From Cucumis sativus (taxonomy: Eukaryota; Streptophyta; Magnoliopsida; Cucurbitales; Cucurbitaceae), in NCBI RefSeq assembly GCF_000004075.3, contig NC_026657.2, positions 39,728,732 to 39,792,731 on the forward strand: a DNA stretch of 64,000 nt, read 5' to 3'. Below, piece after piece: positions 36,927 through 49,831 of the stretch; within the stretch, counting starts at the first letter, position 1; each line of letters begins with the position of its first letter. Position numbers and translations under genes: made by a program. The notes beneath the pieces were generated by a model. That model did not search any database. It was not told the origin of the DNA and saw only the letters and a list, made by a program, of their open reading frames with translations.

Positions 36927-37287
36927 TAAGGGTGTAAACGAGTTTGATTGAATTGAGTTGGGAAACATTTTCAATCCAACACATATTTTCGGTTGACAAC
37001 CCGAATTAATTTTCCAACTCAACTAGTAAAATATAGGTTGGGTTGATCAGTTGGATTGTATTGTTTTCAACCCAACGATTATTTACTCTCTTACGCGATC
37101 ATTTAGTTTTTTACTTTCGAACAATCGTTTACTTCTTACACGATCGTTAACTTTCCATATGATCTTTAACAAAATAATCATAACTTTGTTTTTATTAAAT
37201 AAATAATAATTTAGGTTGAGTTGGATTGGATTAAACCAAAATTTTCAATGGGTTGGGTTGTTCGGTTATCGTGAACATATACACTTA
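36927..37287. mobile_element. Probable old hAT-like MITE, 361 bp
   Basis: Left end TAAGGGTGTAAACGAG; right end read from the other strand TAAGTGTATATGTTCACG. The interior alternates 'gttgggttg'-type and 'caacccaac'-type wording, which would let it fold. The flanks gtttaagc and gtctaaat agree at only 5 of 8 positions, so the insertion is old or the ends are off by a base. Confidence 0.5.
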
Positions 37288-39284
37288 GTCTAAATAATGA
37301 AAACTTGAAAAGGTTAGAGTTCAAAACATAAGAAATCAAAAGATAAATAGAATTAAGACCATAGCAGCTTGTTGAGATTTTAGGGTTTAATTAAATCAAT
37401 TTTGTGGTTAAATTACAAAATTACTTCATGGTAGTTTTGATTATGTTTCTTAGTTATTTCTTATCCCTCAAAATAATTATTCTTCAAGACTTTTATTCAA
37501 ATTTATGATTAAAAAAAGTGTATATATCCTTTGTATGTTACTTAAACGAACTAATTTCATAGGATGACTTACTTGAACCTACAACATTTATCCGTCAAGA
37601 AAACTTTCTCAAGGTCATACCTTTTACCAAATACGAGTAGTCATAAACATTGGATTCGACAAACTTTTAAATAATTTAACCTAATTTGGTTGAGATATTA
37701 TTTTGGCCAAGATAATTTGATCGAGTTAAGTTTTTATATTTTCAAAAGTCAAAATCTTTATTTTTTTTGTATGCATAATTAAATTTGTTCGCTTATATTA
37801 ATGAAGTGGGAACGATGAGAGTGGTAAGGTCGGGGGTGTCCACTAGCGGAGATAAGTATCCTTTTTTCTTAAAAAAAAAATTGAATTTAAAGTTTTATGT
37901 ATAGTTAGTTTATAGCTAATTTTTCTTCGTGAAAAACCCTTGTTACTCTTTAGTTTTCTTATTTAAAAAGAAAAAAAGCAAACATTTTTTTATTAGATAT
38001 TATATTAAATTTTTCTTCACCATAAACTTAACCTTTTGTGTTGAATTGGTAATTTAAAGAGTTTTTATGTTCAAATTCGTATGTTTCCAATATTACTACA
38101 AATGAAGGTGAAATGTTAGATAAGATATTACATTAAATTGACGAATTTAAAAGAACTTTGGAATAAAAATGAATTATCAAAGAAGAAATGAAGGTAGGAT
38201 TTATATTATTTAGGAAAAGAGAATGAAGGACATTATTGTTGTAGAACACTTTGGTTTATTATTATTCCATTAATGAATATTGGAACTAAAAGGAAAAGGA
38301 AGTTAAAGAGGGGTACCCTACAAAAGCATATATATATGTATCAAAAAAAAGAAAAACCCTAAAACTGTGAAGGGTTTGAAGCCCTAGATATGCCCTAATT
38401 TAAGGGCATACAAAAGATAGAGAGAGTTTTGAAAAAGGGGAAATTATAAAATGAAGAGAGGATTGGGGTTGGGGATGGGGATATTTGGTTGTTAAAGAAG
38501 AGACATGTGCATTTGAAGTTGCTTGGGAGACAAAGGGCTCCATTTTGTCCAATCCCTTTAGTGCGCTATTTGTCCACTCCTTTTTAACTAAACTCCAAAA
38601 CCCTTTTCATATATATTATTATTATTGTTATATTCTTTTTCTCTTTTGTTGATCTATACAACTTTTCTTAATTTCAACTCCTTCTCATCTCTTCATCCAT
38701 CTCCATTTTTCTATGATCTTCAAAACCTTTATTGCACTTTGGCTTCCCCCTTTTCCATATCCACGCGTGGGGCTTATCTAATTTCCGTGTATCTTAAATC
38801 TTTAGAAACATTTTTATATAAAAAAGATATATACCATTGTTGAACCAACAGATAGTAAGTGTACTAGTAAACTTCTGCTAATTGGATACCTTCGTAGCAC
38901 TCTTATTATTCTTGCTTCTTTGAATATATAAAAAATCCAAAAAGTATAGAATGATGCCAAAAGGAAAGAGGGCTAGAAGAAAGTTCAAAAAGTACAAGAT
39001 GACACTCGAGTTGATAACAGTATAACAAAATGGTACTATTAAGATTACTATTAACATTTATAATTTGATATACACTCTTATTTTTCTTAGAAAAAGATAC
39101 ATTGATGAGTAGGTATACCAAAATATCTCAACTGAAGTGAGAATGATGATGGAGGTGTGATTTGTTTATAATCTCCAAATAGAGAAATTGACCTCACATA
39201 AGTATAGGAGCTATATGTTAGGTAACTTTTTTTTAGTTTCAAATAGCAAATGTTATTAGATAGAGTGGTGATGTATATGATAGA

Positions 39285-39420
39285 GTGTGAAGATCCAATC
39301 CCAATAAGTTTGTATTTTCCTCAAAAGGTCTCTAGCAATTGAGGAATGGATGAAAAGATGATCCATAATTTCGTTGGTCTTCTAACAAAGAGAGCGATGC
39401 CAAATAATCTTCTTTGGCTA
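39285..39420 (-). mobile_element. LINE/non-LTR retroelement scrap (zinc-binding RT tail)
   Basis: Translated on the minus strand, about 35 residues read like the C-terminal zf-RVT region of plant LINEs (NEIMDHLFIHSSIAR then DLLRKIQTYWDW). In LINEs this region has CxxC...HLFxHC ahead of W residues. A stop lies just before NEIMDHLF and the second Cys is replaced. Only this fragment remains. Confidence 0.5.
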
Positions 39421-39480
39421 TGTCCTTCGTATTATTGCTTTCATGGAGAATAGTGTAGATGGAAAAATTGTAGACACGAA

Positions 39481-39556
39481 AGATAATTGAAATAATTACT
39501 TTCAATCTTGTAATAAAAGATAATCGAGATAATCACTTTCAATCTTGTAATAAAAT
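39481..39556. repeat. Two-unit tandem repeat, 38 bp
   Basis: Two units reading aaagataat(t/c)ga(a/g)ataat(t/c)actttcaatcttgtaataa in pieces, directly adjacent and about 90 percent identical. Confidence 0.8.
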
Positions 39557-40065
39557 TAGAATGATTAGCAATCTATAATTCATTCATGCCAATGTGTTAG
39601 GAGATGGTTCTAAACTAAAAATTGTGAATCCAATATACACAAATTAAGAATTAGCACAAACTATTCAACCACTAGTTTTGACCCTAAATTAAATTTAATT
39701 TACTCCAAACTTTTATGAAGTGATCTTCAACGTTACTTAAAATAAACTCAAAAGTGAATTTTCAAGAGCTTTTCACACTACCAAAATGATATATCCTTTG
39801 AATAATGAAATTAGTTTTAAGTGTAAATTATATATGTATCTATACTTGAAATATATATTTTTTAATTATTTTTACTTTTTAAAATTGAGTTAATTAACAC
39901 TACTGATCCCCTCTAAATATTTTCTCATGTTATCTTCCTTTGCCAATGTTTAGAAAACCAAACCAAAATTTTTTGAAAGTTAGCTAAAAAGTCAACAATG
40001 GTACTTCTAAGAATTATAAAATCATTGTATACTTTTAAGAAATAAAAAACAAAAATATAAAAAAA

Positions 40066-40298
40066 ATAGTTACAAATTTAGCAACAAAATAATCAACTAT
40101 ATAGCAACATTTTTAAAAAATAGTAAATATAACAAAATTTGTCAAATTTTATTAATGGTAGAAACATATCACCTATAAACCATATTGTAAATATTAGTCT
40201 ATCAAATCATACGAATCTATAACGATACAAGTACTTTTGCTATATTTACAAAAAAAAAAAAAAAAATTTATTATATCCTTAATTATTATTCCTAAAAT
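40066..40298. repeat. Dispersed repeat, family B copy 2
   Basis: Aligns by eye, in the same orientation, with 10397-10649: 'agttacaaattta', 'agcaacatttttaaaaaa', 'gtaaatattagtctatca', 'cgatacaagt' and 'taattattattcctaaaat'. It is more diverged than copy 1 and has a 17-base A run inside. It has lost most of the tctatca...tgataga palindromes. Confidence 0.7.
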
Positions 40299-40896
40299 CT
40301 ATCAAATACAATTATCCAAACAAATTCTACCATCTTTACAAAAAATTAAAAGTTTTTAAAATTAAAAAGATAAATATATAAGAACTAATTGAAATTTGGC
40401 TAAAAATAAAACCATTGGAAAGAAGCAAAACCGTTGTACAGAATAAACAGAGAAAATAGGCATAATTTATAAAACAAAAAACCAAATTAGTTATTAGATG
40501 TGACCAATCTTATTATTGCTAATTTGTTCCCAAAAAAGAAAAAAAGAACCCGGGTTGCAAGCAATGCCATTAAGGCACGTGGAGCAGCCATTCTCACTAA
40601 TTTCTCACTTGGAAGTGAAGCAGATGATAATTTTCTATTCAACCGTACAAACAGGGATTGGATTCAAAAAAATAATGAGACCAAGAACTGGCCCAAAAAG
40701 AGAAACCTACATGTACTTAGGAAACTCTACCAAGTTTGTTTTTTTCGTTTATTGTTTTTCTTTTTTTTTTCCTTGAAGAATATACATTACTTTAACTCTA
40801 CAAAATTTCGACAAAATTTCAAACCGATTAGTTTAGTCTCCTAACTTTGTGCCATGACAAAGCCAAAGTAAATGAGCATTTTTTTAAAAGCGCTTT

Positions 40897-43800
40897 TTAT
40901 AATATGCTGTTTCCTAAATATGAAAGAAGTCTTTTCCGAAATACCTGCGCTAAATCCACGACTTCAGATTCCCTCATCTTTCTTTTCTTGCTATCCAATT
41001 GCCCATTTCTATTGTTTTTTCTGCACAACTTGTTCGTTACATCAATTGTGAGGGTAGCCATATCTCTGCTGTTTGTCACCACTCGCAAGATCGTCATTGA
41101 GTATAATGAATGAGATGCAAGTCTATTAAAAAGTATAAGCACTTCCCGTAACAGCAACGCCCTGTGTAAGATTGTGAAACAAGGGAAAGGAAAAGTTGTA
41201 TGATATTTTTGAGGAAGCTATGGAATGTCACTGATATTACGATTAACATAGAGAGGCTCATCGATTACCTTTCCTCGAGATTTTCCATGGGCTCTGGGAC
41301 TGTTTTTTCTTGTTCAAGTTCTGAAGCCACAACTTGAAGAATCAAAGTCAGGAAATTTGAATATGTATACAGCTTGTTGCTTGTGAGGATCTCAAAGCCA
41401 GCTTTCCCGGACGATGCCAGAAAGGCAAGCAAAAGAACAGTGTTTTTACGAAGTTTCAACTCCTGCAAGAACAAGGAAAATTACTAAACAACAAACACGT
41501 AGTTTATAGAACACAATGTTATAATCACAATTACCTCTATGCTCACAATTGAAAACTGATTTCCAATTATAAAATTTAGGCTAAATTAAAATTTTGATCC
41601 CTATAATCTTGAAAAAAGTTAGAATTTAGTCCTTAAAGGTTTTAAGAGTTAGAATCTAGTCCTTGTGGAAAACCTCGTAAATAATGTTTCTCCTAAGAAT
41701 TTTATCAACCTAGGGGGCTAAAAGTTCTAACTTCCAAACCATAAGGACTAGATTTGTAATTTAACCTAATTTTTAAAACAAATTCAAATTGTTTAGAGCA
41801 GAGGACATATAGTCATAAACAATGCGCATCTCCAAACATCAACCCTCTTGGCTACAAAGCAGGAATACTAAAAATTTAGTGAAAGTAGGTTAGAGAACAA
41901 TTTTGCATAGACTGGCTTTTGCAAGTGTGGGTCTCCTGTCTCTAAACTGAAGACATTTCTTCCACTCACAAAAGTCGAACAAGATCTTTTCCACTACAGC
42001 CTATTGAAAATTCCAATGGGTGCCTCCTTCACATTCCCACAAGAATTTTCTCATCAACCTCAATTTTATGGCAAGAGTAACCGAACTCTAAAACAAAGAG
42101 AGATAAATTACCACTATGACAAGTTCCTTATTTTCACAGCAAGTGTTAGAGCAATTGGCAATGATAGCAGTAGCTCTTTTAAGCTACGTGTTTAGGTTTC
42201 AAATCCCAAGTTTATTACTATCTATCACAGGGTCGAGTTATCAATCAATTTTTCACCAAATAAAAAAGTGAGCGCAATCAGTTGTGGTTGAGTGGGGTGT
42301 TAAAAAGACAAGAGAGGAGTTGATGGAGGATCTCTAACGGTGCTTACCTCAATACCATTTCCAGAACATGTAAGACAATCTGCCAAACCATGAAGGATGG
42401 TTTGGAATTTCTGGAAACCTCCTGCACTTCTCACATTTTCATTTCCAACCTCATTAGCTTCTGCTTCTTTACAACCAGAACAGAACGCGACAAAAAATGT
42501 GGGACCTAAATTAAAGCAAACATTATTAGAAAGTAAAGGACATAAATGGAAACTTGAGTTCAGGTAACTACTGCAATAAGATCTATGACTAAAAGTTCAA
42601 ACAAATATGGCTAGCATGAAGCATCTACAGTTTCTCGCATAAGGTGAAGATAATTAACTAATAAAAAACAAACCCCAGGTCCAGGTCCAAAGTTCAATGT
42701 CATAAAATTCAATCTAGAAAGATGTCAAAAGAAAACTTAAGGAACCAATAACCTAGATCCACTAAATGGAAATGTCATCAAAAGTTTGAAGTTTGAATGC
42801 AATATACTTCTGAAATTTGAGTTCCAAGAGAGAAAAAAGAATAGCCTTTCCTACTAATTTAAAGCTCAGATATTTATTAAGAAAAATTGTCATAAGCTTG
42901 CGAAGTTCCAAAAAAATCTTCTAAGGATGAGCTGAAATTATTAAGCCTTACAGTTTAGTATCAAGAATAGCAGACGCACGGCATGCTTTTGTATAGCTGA
43001 ACCGGATTCCTTCCGGATAAACTCAACTACACTATCAAATAGAAGTGCCTGACCAAATCTGTAATAATTATGTTAGTTGTTTCTGGTTTTAAATATTGAA
43101 ATATAGACTACAAAAACACAAACTTACTTTTCCTTCTCCAGATAAGTATTATTTCTCATCAGAATCAAATTCATGACTGAAATGGCCTCAATTCTCACAC
43201 ATTTTGCACTATGTGTCTTAGCAACCTGATGCATTGCCTCAAAGAAAGATACCCAATTTACTTGAGGAACTAAATTTATATTCTTCTTCAAGTTTCTGTT
43301 CTTACACAACAATTCAGCGCCAGGGAGTCTAGTACTAGCTACAGCACCACTGCCATGAGATGACTCATCCATGTTCGCCAAAGAAAATTCGTCACCTTCA
43401 GCACTCTGTGATCCATGAGAATCCACAACATTGTTCCTAGAGCCAAGCCCCCCAATCATGACTGTTTCCCTGAGCAGATTGCACTGGAAAGATCAAATCA
43501 GAGTTCATAAGAATAAGAACCAAACGAAGACATGGAAGTTCTTGACCAAGGAACAATACAGCATCACTCAAGAAGGATTTGATCCAAAATGATAAGGAAA
43601 CCAGAAGATCAACAATTGTAAGTAATAAAACCATATATAGACATCCAATTACACGTTAATAGATGCCACAAACAGAATATATATGAGTCATAATAGACTT
43701 CACTTCTTTATACCACCAACTAAATGCTAAAGAACTAACATGAAGTTAAAAAGTGCAAGGATTATATATTAATTTTAAGTTCAGAAACTTCCATCTCAGC

Positions 43801-46800
43801 TAAAAAATGACATGCATAGAAATAAATTACTTGACTAACATCTATGGAGTTTGGACCCTTTCGCTTATTATATAGCTCATATTATTTAATCAACAAATCT
43901 CCAATTGAAGAGTTTTTTCGTGATTCACCTGGACGTGTTTGGAGTTTTCCTCTATTTCATCAATCAATTAAATTGTTGCTCATTCGGAAAAAAAAAAAAA
44001 AAAAAACTTAAAAACTATGGGATATGGACTACTTCATAAATTTATGTTCACTTCTTTTCTAAATAATCAATCAGCAAGGAACCTTGTTAGTCGTAGAATA
44101 AAGTCACAATATTAAGTTCTAATTGGCCATAAATTTGAATAGAGCTGGAAAATTTCTTCTCCCACGTTAATCACATGCTTCTAGGGAGGTTAAATTTACA
44201 TTTGTTTCAAAGTAGAGTGTAATATACCTTCTTTCCGATTTCCTCTCCAACCATAACAGGCGTTTCAGAAACATATGCAATATATGCAGAGATCTATGAA
44301 CCACTGCAACCTGCATCCAAAAATAAAGGAACTCATATTTTAAACAGGGAAGGAAAAATGCAGCAAGAAAATTGTGTTTTTTTCCAATGGACAACTGAGC
44401 TTCCACCTCAAGAAATATCGATGCCAGATAAACTTCAATTTTTTCTTTTAATGAATAGATGCCTTACAAACTCAGAAGATGTGAAATGCAGAACATCATT
44501 CAAATTCAATTGTATTGACTAAATGTGAAAATAAACACCCAACTCCAGAAACGTGATTAACAATGCATGAACATGGAAACCACAAGATCTTCTGATTCCA
44601 ACCTTGTATAGGCTACAATCTTACTGACCATCATCATCAATTATCTTCCCTGGACTAATAAGAAATAATCCCAAATGTGCTATGGATACAGAAGTTACTA
44701 ATGCAGACTGAACTTGCTCAATTATAAATTAAGTTTCTTGCATTATTTCAGCTGAAAATAATAAAAAGAAGATGTGCTTTTGAAGGAAAACGTGCCTTTG
44801 TTACATATATTTTGTCCAAATCTTTTCTTTAGTTCTATAATATTGCCTCACTTCTTAATCTTAGTCCTAATGCAGATTCAAAAGTACACAAATCTTTAAA
44901 CTTAGTTTAATTCTTTTGTGTAACCAGAAAACCTTCAAGTCTTACTCACATTGTCAAGATTACAGAGATCAAGCAACGGACTAAACAATGCCTCCATCTT
45001 GACTATTCCATTACTTACCTACAACCAGAAAAAAACAGGTGGAAAATAATTATAGAAACTTATTAAAATAACAGGAACATGACTACTTAAAGACAAATTA
45101 ACAAATATAACATCAGGTTAAGAAAGGAATTGCTTAAAGAGAATTATAGCAAAAAAACTAGTCCATTAGAAAAATGAGAAAAAAAGCCGCATGGGCACTT
45201 CCACGTCTCCAGGGTTTTTAAATAGTAGTTCCAATTTCCTCTAAGCCTGTGCCCTACACAACTGAAGCACCCTAAAACGCATTCTTTGACATGAACTCAG
45301 CCTCTGTATGTCAAAGCTAGCAAATTGGCTGAACATGTCACAACTTTTTGGAGACACTTTCACAATTGTCCACGTACTAATTATCATAGTCCTAAAAATT
45401 CAGATATTATTAAATTTGGTTTTCAAAAGTGAAGTTGAAATTTATGCAATGTGTAATGGTAATTATGAATTTAATAGTCCAAAAACATCAAAGTTATCCC
45501 TTCATGTACAAAATATTTATCTGTCATTTTAGGATCATAGAAACTCTTTGTATTGTACTACAAAATAAAATTGTTCTGCCAGACCTCCCAGTCCTCATGG
45601 CACCACATTGAAAGCTTGGAAACAATAATACCTACTAAGGGCATATTACCCTCAGTAACATGATAACTATCCTATTCTGGATAACAATAAAAAAATTTGT
45701 ATAGAACTTAGAACTCGAATATATTAAACTATAAAAGATAATGGAATTATAAGATAAAGTGTTTGTGGTACTTGAACCCTCCCATTCTTGAGAATACTCT
45801 CAAGCCCTATTGTATTTCACCAAATATTGTCTACCTTCCTCCTTCCCTACTCATTGTATTTATAACTAAACTTTCATAACAAACTCCTTAACTAATTGCT
45901 AATATGACCTTAATAGTTCAATTACATCCCAATAACTTTCCTATAACAGCTTGGTGGCAAAAAGATCATACCATATTTAATAAAGAAAAAGTTCGGATCT
46001 TCTTTATGTCAGCCACTATAACATTCTATGGAGTTACAAAATAGTGAAACGTTCTGTAAGATACCTTAGTCAAGGTGGTGTAGAGGTTAGATACTTTTTT
46101 AGCTTCTGGACACTGAAGAAGCTGCAAAGGTGGTTTTAAAGCCACATCAGAAGAGTTATCACCAGCCAAGGCCGTGGAAAACTTAGGGGATAACTCCATG
46201 CCAATGCTGTGAAAAAGCACATGAAGATCTGTTTCACATGACAAAAGTAATTCTGAAACCAAACTTTGTCCTATCTTATAGTCACTTTCAGGGATCCAGA
46301 AGACTTGCAACTTCTTTGAGAGTTTGTCAAAAACAGGTAAATCGTCATTGCCTCTCTCTCCAACAGAACTGTGGGCTTTTTCTCCCTGTTCATTGTCTTT
46401 ACTCCTAGAAGTAACTTGTAGATGAAAAAACAGCGAAATATGGAAAATTTTAGTTAGTATGCACCATAAAATATAAGAGACAATGATATTTAGCTCATCC
46501 TTATAACTACCAGCGTGAGGGCCACCAAGGTCACCAGAAATATCTTCACTCTTCATGCCAGTACGTACACCATCTTTCCCTGCCACTCTCCTGATTTTAT
46601 TGATAATGTAATATAAGAAATAGCTTATAAACTTCAGAAGATAAATGCACTTAAGAAACAATAATTCATTCCAGGTTTCAATGAACAGCAAGAAACGGTG
46701 GACTAAGGCCGAGGGTTAGCCAAGCAAGACTAACACAAGCATTTTATAATATAATTAGAGGGAAAAGAAACATGTATATTAATGTATCGTAGCCACCTCA

Positions 46801-48987
46801 TATATAGTTGAATCATCTATACAGTACCCAAGATAAGATGAAGGTGTGATGCTTCATTTATACAAGTAGATTTATGAAACCAAGTTTCATGATATTTTAC
46901 AAAGGAGGGAGGAGCTTATTGACAATCATTCTACACTTAATGGTAGTGTTGGTAACTTTGATATTTGAACCATTTGGTTGTCTGTCACAATATTGACTAC
47001 AGGCCAACTGCATCCCAAAACTGTAACATTTTCCAAAATTGAAAAATTTACTCACAAATCTGTACTTTCTGAAAGACGATGGCCAATATATTGCTCATCC
47101 TTGTTGGAAGAGACAACTCTAAGCCGCTCCTCCTTTTTGTTTCTGTTCTTCCTGAGTTCAACACACTCTTGTTCCTGAAAGCATTCACAAGTTCTTTTAA
47201 TTAGATAAAACATAAAATTTTAAATACATATCATTGTTACAAACAGAATAATTGGTACTTAAAATACTTAATAAACAGAGTTTCATCAAGACTATATGAT
47301 ATTAGTTTCCAAATCAAGAAAGAAAACAATCTATTCAGAAGAAAATCATGCAGATGGCAACCAGTCTACGAATGATCAAAGCAAATGTTCCCTCGATCTG
47401 TTTGAAATGATGAGATAAAATCATAAAATCATAAAATGCCCCTGGGCTTTTAAGAGAATTAATTTGCTACCTTTTAGAATCCGGGGTCTAGGTGCCAAGG
47501 TAACATACGGCTGGCTAAGAACATCAAGAATTGTTTTCTTGCTCATCAAAGAAGGATGAAAAGCATGGAAAGATTTATGATAATACTTCAGGATATCTTA
47601 TATTAAGGAATAGGGAAGCCTTTTCTAGGCTGAAAGCTCAACAAGAATTGGTTAAGAGTTAGTTATTTTGCAAAATAACTTTGTTATGAGTTAGTTATTT
47701 TAGAACAAAAGAATAAGAAACATAAACTAAAATCAAGAAACCTAGGAAACATTTAAAGAAGCATCAAGACTCTAAAGAAAGATGTTCTACATCAGTTGCA
47801 TATGACAATCGAAAACAAGAACAAAATAACAAAAAGTAAATAAAAATTGAACATACCAAGTCCTTAAGCTGCTTTGAGACGCGCCCTAGCTCCCTCTGTC
47901 ACCAATCACCACAAACAATCAAAACTTGCGATAAATTTTGAGAACTCCCCCCCATTATGCAAACAATTATACAAGTACCTCAATCAAACATTAAAAGTAA
48001 GGCTTATTAATCCTAACATTAAAATGGAAATCAATGATCACCACAAGAACAAAAGATAAAACCAAAATTCATTTCAAATGTGCTTTTGCAGAAACAAGGC
48101 CGTGAAATGTTAAAATGTCCAAAGTTCGCATCAATCAAAAGAACTTAAAAGAGAATACTAATCACACAGAGAAATGTCCTTAATATGAGAAAATTTCAAA
48201 TAATTCCCCTCAATAACTATCGTTTTTGATTGAGGAAATAATGCAAAACCGAAAAGGATAAACTGATCAAAATACAATTCTCTATTGAAGTGACAAAAGA
48301 AAATTGGCACGCATGAGGACTAACTAAGAAAACTCCAAACACAGGGAGATATGTTAAATTAATCCACGTACATCTCCTTTACTCTTACAACATTCTCTGC
48401 ATCTCCTTCCTTCTAGTAGAAGAAGACGCCGCAGCTTTGCAGACATTCCGAGCAGCAACACAACAAACAAAGAGAAGGCAACTCAGACGGTTCGAAACCT
48501 AGCTCTAATTTCTAAGAACTCTCTTACAAAACCATGCCACAACAAACTAACACAAGAAATGCGATGGTAATAGCCACAAAACACATTCACTAACCTTCAA
48601 ATCACAAATTTCAAGTTCTTTTGCAGCATCGAAGCGATGCAAGCACGGAGCAAGCGCGGAGGAAGAAGGACCACATTCGCTCAAGCCATTAGGAAAGCGA
48701 ATGTCGTGAGAACGTAAACCAGTGGCTATCTGAGAGAGTTCTCGAGGAGGCGAATAACTAATAGGACGGACATGCAACGGTTCCACCAAATGCTGCGGTT
48801 CTGGTTCCGGTTCCGGTTCCGGTTCTGGTTCAGGCGGTGGCAGAGGTAAGGAGGTGGAAGAAGAAGTCGGAATCGGAACGGGATTGTTGGCGGTGGAGGA
48901 AATAGCAAGCTCTTCGACTTGGATGAGTTGGTCTAAGAAATCAGCGTCCCACTCCCAATCTTCGAACCCTTCGTCTTCGGTCCGCAT
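40897..48987 (-). CDS. SUV2: ATRIP homologue (SENSITIVE TO UV 2), DNA damage checkpoint protein, about 746 aa
   Basis: ATRIP binds the ATR kinase and RPA-coated single-stranded DNA and starts the replication-stress/UV checkpoint in the nucleus. Twelve exons are proposed: 48595-48987, 47857-47895, 47056-47174, 46511-46590, 46065-46414, 44950-45018, 44200-44310, 43128-43483, 42952-43058, 42348-42505, 41269-41462, 40897-41161. The acidic N-terminus (MRTEDEGFEDWEWDADFLDQ, the expected RPA70N-binding type) and SYSPPRELSQ match the Arabidopsis protein as recalled. A short coiled coil runs over exons 2-3 (RELGRVSKQLKDLEQE...). The C-terminal half is helical repeat-like and ends LAQVFRKRLLSYLGNSIL. 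A Pro-Glu repeat lies at residues about 52-64. The end of exon 7 is uncertain: the strong-looking donor at 44227 breaks the frame, whereas a donor at 44199 keeps it. Arabidopsis SUV2 is about 650 aa. Confidence 0.88.
41572..41774. mobile_element. MITE-like element in an ATRIP intron, about 200 bp
   Basis: Long imperfect terminal inverted repeats: the left end AAATTTAGGCTAAATTAAAA reads like the right end from the other strand (AAAAATTAGGTTAAATTACA), and the similarity continues through a 'tttgatccctataat/tctagtccttatggt' part. No coding potential. A target duplication was not identified. It sits in the intron 41463-42347. Confidence 0.65.
45661..45948 (-). mobile_element. Possible LTR-type fossil in an ATRIP intron
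   Basis: On the minus strand the stretch starts TGTTATAGGAAAGTTATT, has a TATA-like 'gttataaatacaatg' near the middle and ends ...TAGTTATCA, the plan of a solo LTR. No target duplication was found and the boundaries are approximate. It lies in the intron 45019-46064. No coding parts are visible. Family unknown; it looks old. Confidence 0.4.
48797..48833 (-). repeat. Hexanucleotide repeat encoding Pro-Glu in ATRIP exon 1
   Basis: About six units of ggttc(c/t) on the plus strand, giving a (Pro-Glu) run after PPP on the coding strand. It is a coding microsatellite likely to vary in length among accessions. Confidence 0.85.
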
Positions 48988-49831
48988 TGTCAGAGTATGG
49001 CGGTGCCTTCCAAAGCACTGAGTAAGGAAAGTGAAGCTCTTTTTAATATAATGCCGCCTCCCGCCTTGTGCGAACCGTCAAGCCTCATGGACGATTTTTT
49101 TTCTTTTTCAAATTTTTAATAGAGGTTCTAAAAAAAACAATAAAAAAAATCATTAAATTCGAATTCTTAACTATTTCGTCGATTTTGCTATTTTTTATAT
49201 TAAATAGTTTTTCAATATTTTGTCTATCTTGCCATAATTAAAATACTTACAATTATAACAAAAAAAATTTAAAATCCACCATAGACTTCTTAAATATTTT
49301 TATATAAAAAATAAATATGTTAACACTTGTTGAATTTTATTTGTTGTTGAAATTTTTAATGCTAAATTTATTTGTTGGATTTTTCAAGCAACCAATTTAG
49401 TAAATGATGGTTTTGGTGGGATCAATTTAACTATTTATAAATTTAGTCAATTTGACTCTTACAAATATTAGTTAAAATTTCTCAAAACTTTTTCAAATTG
49501 ACACCAACCAAGTTCGTCTATCATTTTCACTGCTACTTGGTAGTAATTAATAGTAAGTCAATCTTTCCTTCAAAAGAAGTAAAACCGACCTTTTTTTATT
49601 CATTAAATTAACAAAAACATCTTTGGATGTAGAAACAGAGCCATTATACTTTTTTTTGCCTTGTTTTAGTTCTCTCAAATAATATAAAAGGGTATGAATC
49701 CTAAAAGTTCTAACACAATTATACAAAAGCTTTGAATTCATACAAAGCTATGAATTTATACAAAGTTAAAGTATGAGCTATTAGTAGTGTCTGGTGTCCT
49801 GATTACATGATTAGTACATTTTTTCATATAA
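48988..49831. other. ATRIP promoter and transposase 3' flank, AT-rich
   Basis: The first 80 bases are the GC-richer ATRIP leader and promoter. The remainder is AT-rich with no coding region I accept. The 3' end of the hAT element, if present, should lie here, but I could not find its terminal repeat. Confidence 0.5.

Larger units (their letters stand above)
34362..40896. other. 6.5-kb gene desert between the VQ and ATRIP genes
   Basis: Promoter and leader of the VQ gene at 34362-34950 (purine-rich, with WRKY W-box cores GTCAA/TTGAC such as 'gggtcaaact' near 34832). Next comes AT-rich DNA with a 32-base tandem near 35735-35805, a TA/TG dinucleotide duplication at 36860-36920, a possible hAT-like element (36927-37287), a LINE scrap (39285-39420), a short tandem (39481-39556) and a family B repeat (40066-40298). 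The last part before 40897 is the ATRIP 3' flank. No gene is seen. Confidence 0.6.

Noticed and set aside
40500-40844. 114-codon plus-strand frame with an AP2-like phrase (NAIKARGAAILTNF)
   Set aside because: The resemblance to an AP2/ERF helix is short, lacks the YRG and WLG elements, and the rest of the frame is low complexity next to the ATRIP 3' end.
43437-43634. Hydrophobic minus-strand frame (LLVSLSFWIKSFLSDAVLF) as an extra ATRIP exon
   Set aside because: It reads into exon 8 in the wrong frame and ends in a stop soon after. The exon 8 reading in the other frame is colinear with the rest of the protein.
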